DNA from: Bacillota bacterium
GTDB lineage: Bacteria > Bacillota > Bacilli > Alicyclobacillales > SLC66
Assembly (NCBI GenBank): GCA_021828865.1
Contig: JAJZCW010000001.1
Coordinates: forward strand, 168,961 to 232,960
DNA length: 64,000 nt
Direction of reading: 5' to 3'
Positions 34,468-43,798 of the stretch are shown here, piece after piece (position 1 is the first letter of the stretch; each line of letters opens with the position of its first letter). The notes under the pieces were generated by a model that was not told the DNA's origin, made no database searches, and worked only from the letters and a program-made list of their open reading frames with translations. The position numbers and the translations under genes were made by a program.

Positions 34468-35295
34468 TTATAACTTGTGACTATTATCCATTTGCTGTGC
34501 AAGAAGCACCTGCTTCGCAAGGTCCTCTTCAGATATTTGTTTAAATTCAAGAGGTTTACCCTGCAGCAGTATAGACCAAGATAGATACTCGATGTTACCG
34601 TCCCCGCCTCGAATTGGTGAGGGGATAACGCCACAAACTGCAAAGCCTTCCGCAGTAAGCGAACCGACCACGCGTTGCAACACTTCCAAGTGCACAACGG
34701 GATCGCGTACGATCCCACCTTTGCCCACCTTATCTGGCCCCGCTTCAAATTGTGGTTTGATCAATCCAATAAAAGACGAGCCAGGCAACAACACTTCCTT
34801 CAATTTAGGCAAAAGCTTCGAAATTGAGATAAATGACACATCCATCACAGCGATGTCCGGCCGTGGGTCAAACCACGCCACATCTGCATGGCGAAAGTTA
34901 ACACGTTCCATCACCTTTACCCGCGGGTCTTGCCTAAGCTTCCAAGCCAACTGATTGTAGCCCACATCTACACTATAAACCATACTGGCGCCTGACTGGA
35001 GAGCACAATCAGTAAAACCGCCTGTTGAAGCCCCCACGTCAATCACCACTTTATCCTTCATGGACACGGGAAAAACGTCGAGTGCCTTTTCCAGTTTCAA
35101 AGCACCTCTCCCAACATATCGAGATTTTTCACCCTTCAACACCACTTCCGCATCGACAGGAATTTTGGTGCCGGGTTTGTCCACTCGCTCCGTGCCGGAA
35201 TATATTTTCCCCGCCATAATGAAACGCTTGGCCTCCTCCCGTGAGGTTGCAAGGCCAAGCTTCACTACCAATACATCAATCCGATCTTTTTCCAC
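34468..35295 (-). CDS. tlyA: TlyA-family rRNA (cytidine-2'-O)-methyltransferase (YqxC)
   Basis: A 275-residue protein with an N-terminal S4 RNA-binding domain (residues about 4-65; RIDVLVVKLGLATSREEAKR) and an FtsJ/RrmJ methyltransferase domain (about 70-250). The SAM motif VIDVGASTGGFTDCALQ lies near residue 86, the catalytic-site DVSFIS near 157 and LIKPQFE near 182. TlyA enzymes methylate ribose positions in 16S and/or 23S rRNA and influence capreomycin sensitivity. GTG start overlaps the dxs stop as TAGTG, a tight translational coupling. The order dxs-tlyA-argR-recN is conserved with Bacillus yqxC. Confidence 0.9.
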   Translation of the reverse strand: MEKDRIDVLVVKLGLATSREEAKRFIMAGKIYSGTERVDKPGTKIPVDAEVVLKGEKSRYVGRGALKLEKALDVFPVSMKDKVVIDVGASTGGFTDCALQSGASMVYSVDVGYNQLAWKLRQDPRVKVMERVNFRHADVAWFDPRPDIAVMDVSFISISKLLPKLKEVLLPGSSFIGLIKPQFEAGPDKVGKGGIVRDPVVHLEVLQRVVGSLTAEGFAVCGVIPSPIRGGDGNIEYLSWSILLQGKPLEFKQISEEDLAKQVLLAQQMDNSHKL

Positions 35296-37184
35296 TAGGC
35301 GTTCACAGACTTCCTGCGCTTTTTTTGCTGCGTGACATGAGTTAGCATTTGCGTGGCGACATCCGCCAAACCTTCGGCGGTCAAGCCAACATGATGCAAT
35401 AATTCTGGGCGGCTCCCGTGAGGGATGAACTGATCAGGCAACCCCATCGGGTGAACCGGATGAACTGTGTCATGTCTAGCATAATATTCTAGCACCGCCG
35501 CACCAAGCCCCCCATTACCTGAAGCCTCTTCCACTGTCACTATCGGGATTTTGTCTTTTACGAGTTCATCCAGTAGTTTTTCATCGATCGGTTTCAAAAA
35601 CCGCATATTCACGACTCGCGCGGAGATGCCCTGTTCCGCGAGCATTAGGGCCGCATTTTCCGCCACAGCCACCATGGGTCCTACTGCAAGAAAGGCGATA
35701 TCAGACCCTTCTCTCACCTTTTCGGATTTACCGATGGGTAATAACTGCAATGGGACATCAAGCGCCGCTCCTACACCATCCTCTCTTGGATAGCGCACTG
35801 CTGAAGGTCCGGGAAGCGAGATGGCAGTATATATCATATGACGTAACTCGCCTTCGTCTTTTGGCATCATCAACGTGATATTCGGAACCGTGCGCAAAAA
35901 GGCAATATCAAAAACGCCCTGATGAGTCTCCCCGTCTGGTCCCACCAGTCCTGCACGATCAATGGCAAAGGTGACAGGCAAATTTTGAATACAAATATCG
36001 TGAATTACCTGATCATATGCGCGCTGCAAAAAAGTGCTGTATACAGCAAAAACCGGCCTTAAGCCGGAAGTGGCGAGCCCCGCGCAGAGTGTCGCCGCGT
36101 GCTGCTCTGCAATCCCCACATCAAAACAGCGGTCGGGGAATACTTCTGCAAACTTGTTAAGCCCTGTTCCACTTGGCATTGCTGCGGTGATGGCGACAAT
36201 TCGTTCATCCGTTTTGGCCATTTCGATCATGGTATTTGCGAACACGCTGGTATAAGATGGTGCCTTCTTAGTTGCCGTTTTTACAGGTCCACCAATGCTG
36301 TGCAACTTGTCCGGTGCTTCTTCTGCTGACTTGTAGCCCTTCCCTTTTTGTGTGACGACATGCAAGAGAACTGGTTCATCAAGTTTTTTCACGTGATTTA
36401 ATATGGTAAGCAGCTCACCCATGTCATGACCAGGAATAGGGCCAAAGTAGGAAAAACCCATTTCTTCAAAAAGGGCACCAGGTACCACCATGTACTTGAG
36501 ACTATCTTTTAGACGTTCGAGCGTCCCGGCTACGCGTTTACCAATACTGGGTATTTTTAAAAGCATGGCTTCGACGTCATTTTTGAGTCGACTGTAATGC
36601 GGATCTGTCCGAAGCCTAGTGAGATATTGCGATACTGCGCCTACATTCGGATCAATCGACATCTCGTTATCATTGAGGATGACCAGCATCTTTTTTTTCA
36701 AGTGACCCGCATGATTCAATGCTTCAAATGCCATGCCACCGGTCATGGCACCATCGCCAATAATGGCCACGACGTGATAATCATCGTGATGCAAATCCCT
36801 AGCAATCGCCATTCCCAGTGCAGCCGAAAGGGAAGTACTGGCATGTCCTACCCCAAACATATCATGTTCACTTTCTGAACGCTTGGGAAACCCCGCCATC
36901 CCTTGAAACTGACGTAATGAGGGGAACAGGTCCTTACGTCCAGTCAAAATTTTGTGAACATATGCCTGGTGACCCACATCCCACACCAATTTGTCTCGTG
37001 GTGAATCAAAAAGATAATGTAAGGCTACGGTCAGTTCCACCACACCCAAATTGGCACCGAAATGCCCCCCGGTGCTCGTAATGCTTTCAATTAAAAACTC
37101 CCTGATTTCAGCAGACAAATTCACCAATTCATCTAATGTTAATTTTTTCAAATCAGAGGGGTTATTCACCTTTTCCAGCAACAC
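35295..37184 (-). CDS. dxs: 1-deoxy-D-xylulose-5-phosphate synthase
   Basis: Thiamine-diphosphate enzyme condensing pyruvate and glyceraldehyde-3-phosphate; first step of the MEP isoprenoid pathway and a precursor supply for thiamine and pyridoxal. Transketolase-like features: GGHFGANLG and VWDVGHQAY near the N-terminus, the ThDP/Mg motif GDGAMTGGMAFEALN near residue 140, the catalytic Glu in GIAEQHA near 375, and DRAGLVGPDGETH. The frame is open from 37229, but AAAGGTGG lies within it eight bases before GTG 37184 (TTG 37181 is the alternative), giving 629 residues, the normal size. Downstream tlyA overlaps by one base. Confidence 0.95.
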   Translation of the reverse strand: MLLEKVNNPSDLKKLTLDELVNLSAEIREFLIESITSTGGHFGANLGVVELTVALHYLFDSPRDKLVWDVGHQAYVHKILTGRKDLFPSLRQFQGMAGFPKRSESEHDMFGVGHASTSLSAALGMAIARDLHHDDYHVVAIIGDGAMTGGMAFEALNHAGHLKKKMLVILNDNEMSIDPNVGAVSQYLTRLRTDPHYSRLKNDVEAMLLKIPSIGKRVAGTLERLKDSLKYMVVPGALFEEMGFSYFGPIPGHDMGELLTILNHVKKLDEPVLLHVVTQKGKGYKSAEEAPDKLHSIGGPVKTATKKAPSYTSVFANTMIEMAKTDERIVAITAAMPSGTGLNKFAEVFPDRCFDVGIAEQHAATLCAGLATSGLRPVFAVYSTFLQRAYDQVIHDICIQNLPVTFAIDRAGLVGPDGETHQGVFDIAFLRTVPNITLMMPKDEGELRHMIYTAISLPGPSAVRYPREDGVGAALDVPLQLLPIGKSEKVREGSDIAFLAVGPMVAVAENAALMLAEQGISARVVNMRFLKPIDEKLLDELVKDKIPIVTVEEASGNGGLGAAVLEYYARHDTVHPVHPMGLPDQFIPHGSRPELLHHVGLTAEGLADVATQMLTHVTQQKKRRKSVNA

Positions 37185-37286
37185 AACGATTGCCACCTTT
37201 CTCTCTGACCACCCATAAAGGGACAGCAAACACTAACCCATTCCATTAACATATTCACAATATAATGTTTAAAAAAGTATAGCATA

Positions 37287-37323
37287 GGCAAGGTTTAGCC
37301 TCAATCAAAGTCTAAACCATGCC
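37287..37323 (-). terminator. Long inverted repeat downstream of the DUF1657 gene, possible terminator
   Basis: A 12-base arm at 37287-37298 pairs with 37312-37323 (11 of 12 bases). It lies 15 bases past the DUF1657 stop on the minus strand; a TTTTTT follows only after about 11 bases, so termination is not certain. It could equally be part of the dxs control region. Confidence 0.45.
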
Positions 37324-37337
37324 TGACACATAAATGT

Positions 37338-37544
37338 TTATTGTTGGCGGTATTGCGGTTCTTCCTGTTGAATGTAATTCAGACGAGCCTGCAATGAAGT
37401 CACCACATTATTCACCGATTGAGATAATTGACCAAACATTTGCTTAGCCTGTTGGTCTTGGGTTTCAAGCGCAAATTGTTTAAGATTTGCGGCAACTCCT
37501 TCGGCCGAAGCGATGGTTTGTTGCATCTTTACTCCAATTGTCAT
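37338..37544 (-). CDS. DUF1657 family protein
   Basis: A 68-residue, Gln-rich helical protein of the DUF1657 family, recognised by the pattern QTIASAEGVAANLKQFALET, then AKQMFGQL and the C-terminal IQQEEPQYRQQ. Members occur in spore-formers, often near SpoVA-like genes, and are thought to be spore-associated; their biochemical role is unknown. A very strong ribosome site (AGGAGGTGGTG) precedes the ATG. It is inserted between ispA and dxs, which are adjacent in Bacillus, and is probably its own unit, with its own leader and a hairpin behind it. Confidence 0.82.
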   Translation of the reverse strand: MTIGVKMQQTIASAEGVAANLKQFALETQDQQAKQMFGQLSQSVNNVVTSLQARLNYIQQEEPQYRQQ

Positions 37545-37620
37545 GTCAACACCACCTCCTGACGTTATTGTCGCCCACCACTCGCAGTGTTACACAGCCA
37601 GATTATGGCCTGGTTGTGCG

Positions 37621-38508
37621 TTAATGGTTACGGTCGCGTAGAAAATTTGCGAGTTCAATCAGCAGCGCTTTGGAGTGATTTAGCCGATGAGTTTCGTTGA
37701 TTACACCTATCGCTGCATCCGTTAGTTGTCTGACCAATTGTTGGGAGACTTCCACCCCATACAAAGCAGGATAGGTAGCTTTTTGCAACTTGGCATCCAC
37801 ACCTGCAGTTTTGCCAAGTATCGCCGTGTCGCCAACAACATCAAGTATGTCGTCGACAATTTGAAAAGCCAGCCCAATCGATTCACCGTAACTTGAAAGC
37901 CGCTGCATGGTTTCTTCATCCACTTGTGCCGCATGCCCAGGTAGAAGGACAGCCGCTCGAATTAACGCCCCTGTTTTATGCTGATGAATAAAATTCACAC
38001 GCTCTTCTTCACCTAGCTTCCCCTCTTCCAGCATATCCGCTACTTGGCCGCCAACCATACCCGTTGCGCCAGATGCTACCGCCAGTTCCCGAATCATCGC
38101 GATCACTGCCCGGGCCGGCAAAGGAGAATCAGTAATGGCCTGAAATGCCATGGTCAATAAGGCATCTCCCGCCAAAATGGCGGTGGCCTCACCAAACACC
38201 TTATGATTGGTCGGCTTGCCACGCCTCAGGTCGTCGTTATCCATGGCAGGTAAATCATCATGAATCAAAGAATACGTATGGATCATTTCCATTGCGCAAG
38301 CAGCCGGCAGCATAGATTCTTTAGAAAGGCCAAGTGCCTCACCCACCATTAAGATCAGTGCAGGGCGTAAACGCTTACCGCCTGAAAAGACACTGTAGCG
38401 CATTGACTCAAAAAGTGGAGCGAGATAAGCATTCTGGTCCAGTGGCAACCATCTGTCCATCGCTGATTCAACAAGCTGCGAGGTGTCTGCCAAGAATTGA
38501 TCCAGCAT
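37621..38508 (-). CDS. ispA: Polyprenyl (farnesyl) diphosphate synthase
   Basis: Head-to-tail prenyl transferase making farnesyl diphosphate from IPP and DMAPP. A 295-residue all-helical protein with the first aspartate-rich motif DDLPAMDNDDLRRG near residue 84, GKRLRPAL near 45, and the second motif DDILDVVGD near 225. Chain length determinants upstream of the first motif (YSLIH) fit farnesyl synthase. The ATG follows the xseB stop after one base. Last gene of the folD-xseA-xseB-ispA series, as in B. subtilis. Confidence 0.93.
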   Translation of the reverse strand: MLDQFLADTSQLVESAMDRWLPLDQNAYLAPLFESMRYSVFSGGKRLRPALILMVGEALGLSKESMLPAACAMEMIHTYSLIHDDLPAMDNDDLRRGKPTNHKVFGEATAILAGDALLTMAFQAITDSPLPARAVIAMIRELAVASGATGMVGGQVADMLEEGKLGEEERVNFIHQHKTGALIRAAVLLPGHAAQVDEETMQRLSSYGESIGLAFQIVDDILDVVGDTAILGKTAGVDAKLQKATYPALYGVEVSQQLVRQLTDAAIGVINETHRLNHSKALLIELANFLRDRNH

Positions 38509-38509
38509 T

Positions 38510-38770
38510 TCACACGTCCTCTACTTCAAAAGCTTCAAATTCTGTCGCCTTTTCGTCGGCCAACACTTTTTCCACTTTCTGTTCTGCCGCTGTCAATTTT
38601 TCCCGGCACACTTTTGCCAACTGCATGCCGACTCGATATTGGTCGATCGCCTGATCTAGCGACAAGTCGCCATTTTCAAGTGACTGTACCACCTCTTCTA
38701 GTTGCTCCAGCGCTTTTTCAAACGGTAACTCTTCCACTTTCACTTCTTCATTCCCGTTCACGATGCTCAT
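38510..38770 (-). CDS. xseB: Exodeoxyribonuclease VII small subunit
   Basis: An 86-residue helical subunit that binds several-fold to XseA. The family motif LPFEKALEQLEEVVQSLE and the following LSLDQAIDQYRVGMQLAKVC are seen. The frame runs open to 38881, but the ATG at 38770 lies behind GGGGGGTGC and begins right before the conserved segment. It overlaps the end of xseA by 23 bases, and ispA starts one base after its stop, so the three are tightly coupled. Confidence 0.93.
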   Translation of the reverse strand: MSIVNGNEEVKVEELPFEKALEQLEEVVQSLENGDLSLDQAIDQYRVGMQLAKVCREKLTAAEQKVEKVLADEKATEFEAFEVEDV

Positions 38771-40103
38771 GCACCCCCCAAACTTGACAATCAAGCCATC
38801 CATCGGAAAGTTCCACATTGACGGTATCGCCTGGTTGAATTTGATTGATCGATGATACGACTGAAGGCGCATCTCGCTCAAACACCACTGCGTATCCCCG
38901 TTTCATGACGGCAAGAGGATTTAAAAGCGACAACTTGTCCACCTGTCGTTCCCAGCTTTTTTCTTTTAATAATAAATAGTTTGTCATCGATTTTTCCAGT
39001 TGATTTTGCAATAAAGCGGTTTTGGACGATTCCATCGCGATGCGTTTGCCTAAAGGCACTTTCGCGAGTCGCAATTCCAATTGATTGAAATGACGAAGAT
39101 CACCTTGCACTTTCCGATATAAATGATCCTTCAATTGCTTTTCAAGTGCATCGACCTCTTCGGCAAGCTGGGCTATTTTGTGCATGGGGTCTTTCAAATC
39201 GCGATGTTCAAGGATACGATTTAAGCGTTCCCGTTTGTACTTGACCAGTGCATCTAGCGAGCTTTGCATGCGCTTTGTCAAATGTGTCACATGCAAGAGA
39301 ACATCAGGCAAGTTGGGAGCGACTAGTTCCGCAGCCGCTGTCGGCGTTGCTGCCCTGACATCGGCAACAAAATCGGCAATGGAAGTGTCGGTTTCATGAC
39401 CGACCGCTGAGATGACAGGTACAGTGGAAGCGTCGATGGCGCGAGCCACTATTTCTGTGTTATAAGCAAAAAGTTCCTCAAAGGATCCGCCGCCGCGTCC
39501 CACAATCATGACATCCGCCAACTTTTCGTCACTAACCAAGCGAATACCCTCGGCAATCTGTCTTGGCGCGTCTTCCCCCTGCACGGCTACAGGAACCACC
39601 AGCAAATGACCGATCGGATAACGCCGCCTCAGCGTGGTGATCATGTCCCTGACTGCAGCACCTGTGGCAGACGTGACCAGTGCAATGCGGTTTGGGAAAG
39701 AAGGAAGCGACCGTTTTCGATCCAAGCGAAAAAGTCCTTCTTGATCCAACTTCTCTTTTAATTGTTCAAACGCCAGATAAAGGGCTCCAACTCCATCAGG
39801 TTGAACCGATTCTGCGTATATTTGATAATCCCCAGAACGCTCAAACACATCCAGAGAGCCCTGCACGATGACACGCATGCCATCTTTCATTTGAAAACGC
39901 AAAAAGCGCGCTTTGCCCGCAAACATCACGACACGTAAACGCGCTTTGTCATCTTTTAATGTAAAGTAAAGGTGCCCGCTTGCGGGTTGGCTGAAGTTCG
40001 AAATTTCCCCTTGAACTGCGATGCCCTGTAAATCCGTATTGCTTTGTATGGCATTTTTGATTTTTGCAGTTAACGCAGAAACCGTTAAAACTCCTGACGG
40101 CAA
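38748..40103 (-). CDS. xseA: Exodeoxyribonuclease VII large subunit
   Basis: A 451-residue nuclease degrading single-stranded DNA from both ends. The N-terminal OB-fold covers about residues 5-100 (VQGEISNFSQPASGHLYFTLKD). The catalytic domain contains ALVTSATGAAVRDM near 140, VGRGGGSFEELFAYN near 207, and SAVGHETDTSIADFVAD near 235, the core of the XseA active site. A helical region for XseB binding follows, then a C-terminal segment. TTG start behind AAAGGTGGG. It follows folD by 15 bases. Confidence 0.94.
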   Translation of the reverse strand: MPSGVLTVSALTAKIKNAIQSNTDLQGIAVQGEISNFSQPASGHLYFTLKDDKARLRVVMFAGKARFLRFQMKDGMRVIVQGSLDVFERSGDYQIYAESVQPDGVGALYLAFEQLKEKLDQEGLFRLDRKRSLPSFPNRIALVTSATGAAVRDMITTLRRRYPIGHLLVVPVAVQGEDAPRQIAEGIRLVSDEKLADVMIVGRGGGSFEELFAYNTEIVARAIDASTVPVISAVGHETDTSIADFVADVRAATPTAAAELVAPNLPDVLLHVTHLTKRMQSSLDALVKYKRERLNRILEHRDLKDPMHKIAQLAEEVDALEKQLKDHLYRKVQGDLRHFNQLELRLAKVPLGKRIAMESSKTALLQNQLEKSMTNYLLLKEKSWERQVDKLSLLNPLAVMKRGYAVVFERDAPSVVSSINQIQPGDTVNVELSDGWLDCQVWGVHEHRERE

Positions 40104-40118
40104 GCGATTCCCACCTTT

Positions 40119-40973
40119 TTACGAACGAAGTGCTTCAAATCCAGCAGCAGCCAGAACAGTATTGTGAAGGAGCATGGCAATCGTCATTGGTCCTACGCCT
40201 TTTGGCACTGGGGTAATCGCGCTTGCCACTGGTTCTACTGATGCAAAATCCACATCGCCAACCAGTTTTCCTTCGATGCGGTTGATTCCCACATCAATCA
40301 CCACAGCACCTGGTTTGACCATATCCCCTGTTACAAATTCCGGCTTACCAATCGCTACGGCAAGCAGGTCCGCTTGCCGAGTGATGGAAGCCATGTCTTT
40401 GGTGCGCGAATGACAAACAGTAACCGTGGCATTTGCCTTCAGCAACAATTGGGAGAGTGGTTTACCCACAATATTTGATCTCCCAATGACCACGGCATGC
40501 TTGCCCGTCATATCCATGTTTTCATATTCCAATAATTTCATGACGCCAAGTGGTGTGCAGGGTACAAATCCCGGAAGACCAATCGCCAAAGCCCCCACGT
40601 TGTGCGCATGAAATCCATCCACATCTTTCTCCGGTGAAATAGTGGCAATCACAGTCTGTTCGTCAATATGATCCGGAAGTGGCAATTGTACAAGTATTCC
40701 ATGAACGGAATCGTCTTGATTCAGTTGTTCTATATGCGCCAGAAGTTCTTGTGCAGAGGTCGTAGCAGGCAAACGATCAATTCTCGAATCGATCCCCACC
40801 TCTGCCGCTGCTTTTTCCTTTCCGCGAACATAGACGAGTGATGCGGGGTTATCTCCCACTAACACCACAACCAGTTTAGGCATTAAATCTTTATCCAACA
40901 ATCGCCTGACTTCAACAGCCGTTTCTGCACGACTAACTGATGACCATTTTTTCCCGTCGATAAGATGAGCCAC
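40119..40973 (-). CDS. folD: Methylenetetrahydrofolate dehydrogenase/cyclohydrolase
   Basis: Bifunctional enzyme interconverting 5,10-methylene-THF and 10-formyl-THF with NADP. Conserved sites: the [14 protein letters not shown] segment with the active Lys (KxxxxxxxGI), [25 protein letters not shown], and the Rossmann motif [20 protein letters not shown] 40973, just after AGGGGTGA, starts the protein at the usual AHLIDGK and yields 284 residues; the frame upstream to 41084 overlaps the preceding gene. The glycine cleavage genes and metH elsewhere in the window use the same one-carbon pool. Confidence 0.94.
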   Translation of the reverse strand: MAHLIDGKKWSSVSRAETAVEVRRLLDKDLMPKLVVVLVGDNPASLVYVRGKEKAAAEVGIDSRIDRLPATTSAQELLAHIEQLNQDDSVHGILVQLPLPDHIDEQTVIATISPEKDVDGFHAHNVGALAIGLPGFVPCTPLGVMKLLEYENMDMTGKHAVVIGRSNIVGKPLSQLLLKANATVTVCHSRTKDMASITRQADLLAVAIGKPEFVTGDMVKPGAVVIDVGINRIEGKLVGDVDFASVEPVASAITPVPKGVGPMTIAMLLHNTVLAAAGFEALRS

Positions 40974-40989
40974 GCTGTTCACCCCTGGT

Positions 40990-41985
40990 TTACGCTTTTC
41001 TGCTGCTGCTGTGACCGGGATGCAATTTTGAATCCGGATCCAGATAAATTTTCGCGTTGTTGACCGCAGTTGGTGCTTCGCCAAACCCAGTCGCGATCAA
41101 CTTGATTTTGCCAGGATACACACAGATGTCGCCAGCCGCAAAAATTCCCGGAACGTTGGTCGTCATTTTTGAGTCAACGACAATGCCACTATCTTCAATT
41201 TCGAGTCCCCAATCGAGAATTGGCCCGAGGGATGCACTGAAACCAAGACTACTGATGATGGCATCCACTTCTACTTCCTCAGTCTGTTTGGTACGATTTT
41301 CAACTAAAGTGACGCTTTTCACAAAATCGTCACCAAATATTTCTTTAATCTCATAGAACGTCTTGACTTCTACGCCTGACACAAAAAGTGTCTTTACATT
41401 TTCCTCGTGTGCTCTAAATTGATCGCGACGATGGACGAGCATTACTCGTTCAGCCACCCCATCCAGCATCAGTGCAAAATCGACGGCGCTGTCGCCTCCA
41501 CCTACCACGATCACTTTTTTGCCTTTAAATCGCTTAAGATCATCTATATAGTAATAAATACCTTTACCTTCAAATTTTTCAGCATTTATTGCGGGTAACA
41601 TTTTAGGAGTGAATGCACCAATACCAGCTGTGATGATGACAGATCTGGATAAGTGGATTTTCCTGTCGGTGACCAGTTCAAATACACCATCTTCACGTTT
41701 GTTTAAATGAAGCACTTTTTCGTTCAGACATACCGAAGGATGGAACTGACTGGTTTGTTCAATCAACCGATCCACCAAATCCATCGCGCGGACTTTGGGA
41801 AATCCAGCCACATCGTAAATGAATTTCTCTGGATAAAGTTCAGCAAGCTGACCGCCTAGTTGTGGCAAACTGTCAATAATTTTCGCGCTGGCATCGCGCA
41901 TACCTGCGTAAAAAGCAGTAAAAAGACCTGTGGGGCCACCACCAACCACCGTGATATCGTACACCTTTTCATCAATTGGCAACAT
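40990..41985 (-). CDS. Thioredoxin-reductase-like ferredoxin/flavodoxin--NADP+ reductase
   Basis: A 331-residue FAD enzyme of the Bacillus YumC/YcgT class, homologous to thioredoxin reductase but without the redox-active CxxC. FAD motif [16 protein letters not shown] at residues about 12-27; NADPH motif [15 protein letters not shown] near 160; C-terminal FAD contact [12 protein letters not shown]. Known members pass electrons between NADPH and ferredoxin. ATG 41985 lies seven bases after GGAGG (ATG 41988 also possible). Ends 16 bases before folD, so the two NADP enzymes are probably co-transcribed. A TATACT -10-like element lies in the 120-base gap upstream. Confidence 0.87.
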   Translation of the reverse strand: MLPIDEKVYDITVVGGGPTGLFTAFYAGMRDASAKIIDSLPQLGGQLAELYPEKFIYDVAGFPKVRAMDLVDRLIEQTSQFHPSVCLNEKVLHLNKREDGVFELVTDRKIHLSRSVIITAGIGAFTPKMLPAINAEKFEGKGIYYYIDDLKRFKGKKVIVVGGGDSAVDFALMLDGVAERVMLVHRRDQFRAHEENVKTLFVSGVEVKTFYEIKEIFGDDFVKSVTLVENRTKQTEEVEVDAIISSLGFSASLGPILDWGLEIEDSGIVVDSKMTTNVPGIFAAGDICVYPGKIKLIATGFGEAPTAVNNAKIYLDPDSKLHPGHSSSRKA

Positions 41986-42105
41986 CATTGATCCTCCTTG
42001 CAATATGAAAGCAAATTGCGAAAATGCCGTACATAGTATACTACATCCAAGAAACTAAGAAACAACAAAAATATAGACAATGCGTGTATCTTTATTTATA
42101 ACCAC

Positions 42106-43080
42106 TCACGATTCTTCACAATTACGTGCGATCAGCGCCACGCCATATGCATTGTCAGAAGCGTAATAGGGATCGCAAAAATACAATCTCTGACTTCGCT
42201 GCTCCGAATCCCCAAAGCGCATTTGTAGTCTTTGCCTGACCAATTGATTTGATGCTACCCCTCCCACAAATAATATTCGCTCAATGCCAGTTTGCTCCAT
42301 TGCATAACGGATCGATTTTTCAAGACTAGTGGCCACGACCCGCAAAATGGAGGCAGCCAGCTGTTCTTTGGGAACGCCTTGATCAAGTAGTTTGAGTGCT
42401 GCTGTCAGTGGCCCTGAAAAGCTAGGCGATCCAGATTTTACCGAAGAAGGTATCGAGGGGAAATCATTGTCTGACTGCGTGGCAAGCGCTTCAAGTTCTT
42501 TGCCAGCTGGAAAAGAAAGGCCCATTGCGACCCCAATTCTGTCGATAAATTGCCCCACATGGAGATCGAGACTGGAATAAAGATCTCTAATCGTATACCC
42601 ATTGCCATTTTTCTTCACCCACAATAAATCAGTGGTGCCGCCTGACAAGTGGTAAACCAAAAATGGCCGTTCTATTTCGCTATCAAAATAGGCACTTGCC
42701 TCCGCTGCCGCGATGTGACCTTCCTGATGCGTGGTTTCCCAGACACTCACATTGGCCCCTGCAGCGATCCCCTTAGCCGCAAGCAGTCCAGGCAAAAAAA
42801 CAGGCATATACGAGCCTGGACGGGGACGCGGTTTGCTCGATACCCCTACTGCTTTGATTGCTCTTCCCGATAATACATCCTGAAGCACATCGAGTCTGTC
42901 AGGCAGGCGCGTCAAATGCTGAAAAAGCGCTGCAGACTGTTGTAATCCATTTTTTCCCTTGGGTACCTGCAGCAATCGACGATCTTCATAGAAAACTGCG
43001 CCGGATTCATCAATGGCGCATATCGAAGTGGTGTAGTTGCTTGTGTCAATTCCAACATAGACAGGTGGCATCACGGTCAC
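42106..43080 (-). CDS. Kae1/TsaD-like ASKHA-fold protein (paralogue of TsaD)
   Basis: A 324-residue protein related to TsaD, which makes the t6A37 tRNA base. Visible: the phosphate-1 motif VGIDTSNYTTSIC, the metal-binding HQEGHIAA (HxxxH) near residue 117, SGGTTDLLWV near 146, and FVGGVASNQLVRQRL near 270. TsaD normally has HMEGH, so this looks like the diverged second copy found in many Bacillota between nusB and folD, whose function is unproven; the real tsaD would lie elsewhere. GTG start overlaps the nusB stop as GTGA. Confidence 0.8.
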   Translation of the reverse strand: MTVMPPVYVGIDTSNYTTSICAIDESGAVFYEDRRLLQVPKGKNGLQQSAALFQHLTRLPDRLDVLQDVLSGRAIKAVGVSSKPRPRPGSYMPVFLPGLLAAKGIAAGANVSVWETTHQEGHIAAAEASAYFDSEIERPFLVYHLSGGTTDLLWVKKNGNGYTIRDLYSSLDLHVGQFIDRIGVAMGLSFPAGKELEALATQSDNDFPSIPSSVKSGSPSFSGPLTAALKLLDQGVPKEQLAASILRVVATSLEKSIRYAMEQTGIERILFVGGVASNQLVRQRLQMRFGDSEQRSQRLYFCDPYYASDNAYGVALIARNCEES

Positions 43081-43523
43081 ACATTAAGCGAGGGGTGATT
43101 TTTCTTTAATTCCGGAAGTAATTTGAGCGCATTGGACAATACCCCATTAATGAACTTTCTCGACTCAGAAGAAGAATAACTTTTTGCTAATTCTACCGCC
43201 TCATTAATCGCTACTGCCGGTGGAACATCGACTTCATAGAGCATCTCGCACAAGCTGAGCCGCAAAATATTACGATCCACTCCTGGCATACGGTCGATTT
43301 CCCAATCCTTGCTTAATTGATCAATAACCGAATCCAATTGTTGACGATTACCAAGGACCAAAGTAAGCAACTGCTGATAATACGCTTCGTCATATCCCGA
43401 AGATTTTTGAGACTCTTCATGAATCAAATGAGTATACGCAGAAGCGTCTTCTACAGGGACATCGTTGATATCCATCTGAAAAAGGGTCCCAAGCGCGCGT
43501 TCACGCGCCGCGTGCCGACTCAT
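43077..43523 (-). CDS. nusB: Transcription antitermination factor NusB
   Basis: A 148-residue all-helical protein that with NusE (S10) binds boxA during rRNA antitermination. The N-terminal RHAARERALGTLFQMD is the diagnostic stretch; the later segments MPGVDRNILRLSLCEMLY and PPAVAINEAVELAKSYSS followed by FINGVL complete the fold. The position after accB-accC-asp23 and before folD is that of B. subtilis. The stop overlaps the Kae1-like gene by four bases. ATG start behind AAAGGATG. Confidence 0.94.
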   Translation of the reverse strand: MSRHAARERALGTLFQMDINDVPVEDASAYTHLIHEESQKSSGYDEAYYQQLLTLVLGNRQQLDSVIDQLSKDWEIDRMPGVDRNILRLSLCEMLYEVDVPPAVAINEAVELAKSYSSSESRKFINGVLSNALKLLPELKKNHPSLNV

Positions 43524-43546
43524 ACGGATAACATCCTTTCTATTTC

Positions 43547-43777
43547 CTATTCAAATCGGTCACTGTTCCACCATCGTTCCAGCAGTTCTTGCCAATTGGC
43601 ACGACCATCGAAAAAACGGCCCAGCGTATAGCCGATCACGACAAATATCGCCAGTAAAAGAGTGGGGAAAAATCCAACGATCTCAATCAAGAGCCAAAGG
43701 ATTACTCCCGCCAAAACACCAAAATAGCGCTTTGGCATTTGGGCGATTCGCTGCCAAACGGCTAACCACTTTGCCAA
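43547..43777 (-). CDS. DUF2273 small membrane protein
   Basis: A 76-residue protein with two hydrophobic stretches (VLAGVILWLLIEIVGFF and LLLAIFVVIGYTLG) and a charged tail ending in WW. It matches DUF2273, small membrane proteins that nearly always sit beside amaP and asp23 and probably help anchor Asp23 proteins at the membrane. The TTG at 43777, six bases after GGGGGAG, is preferred over the TTG at 43792. Between amaP and nusB. Confidence 0.82.
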   Translation of the reverse strand: MAKWLAVWQRIAQMPKRYFGVLAGVILWLLIEIVGFFPTLLLAIFVVIGYTLGRFFDGRANWQELLERWWNSDRFE

Positions 43778-43798
43778 TTTTATCTCCCCCAAGCAACG

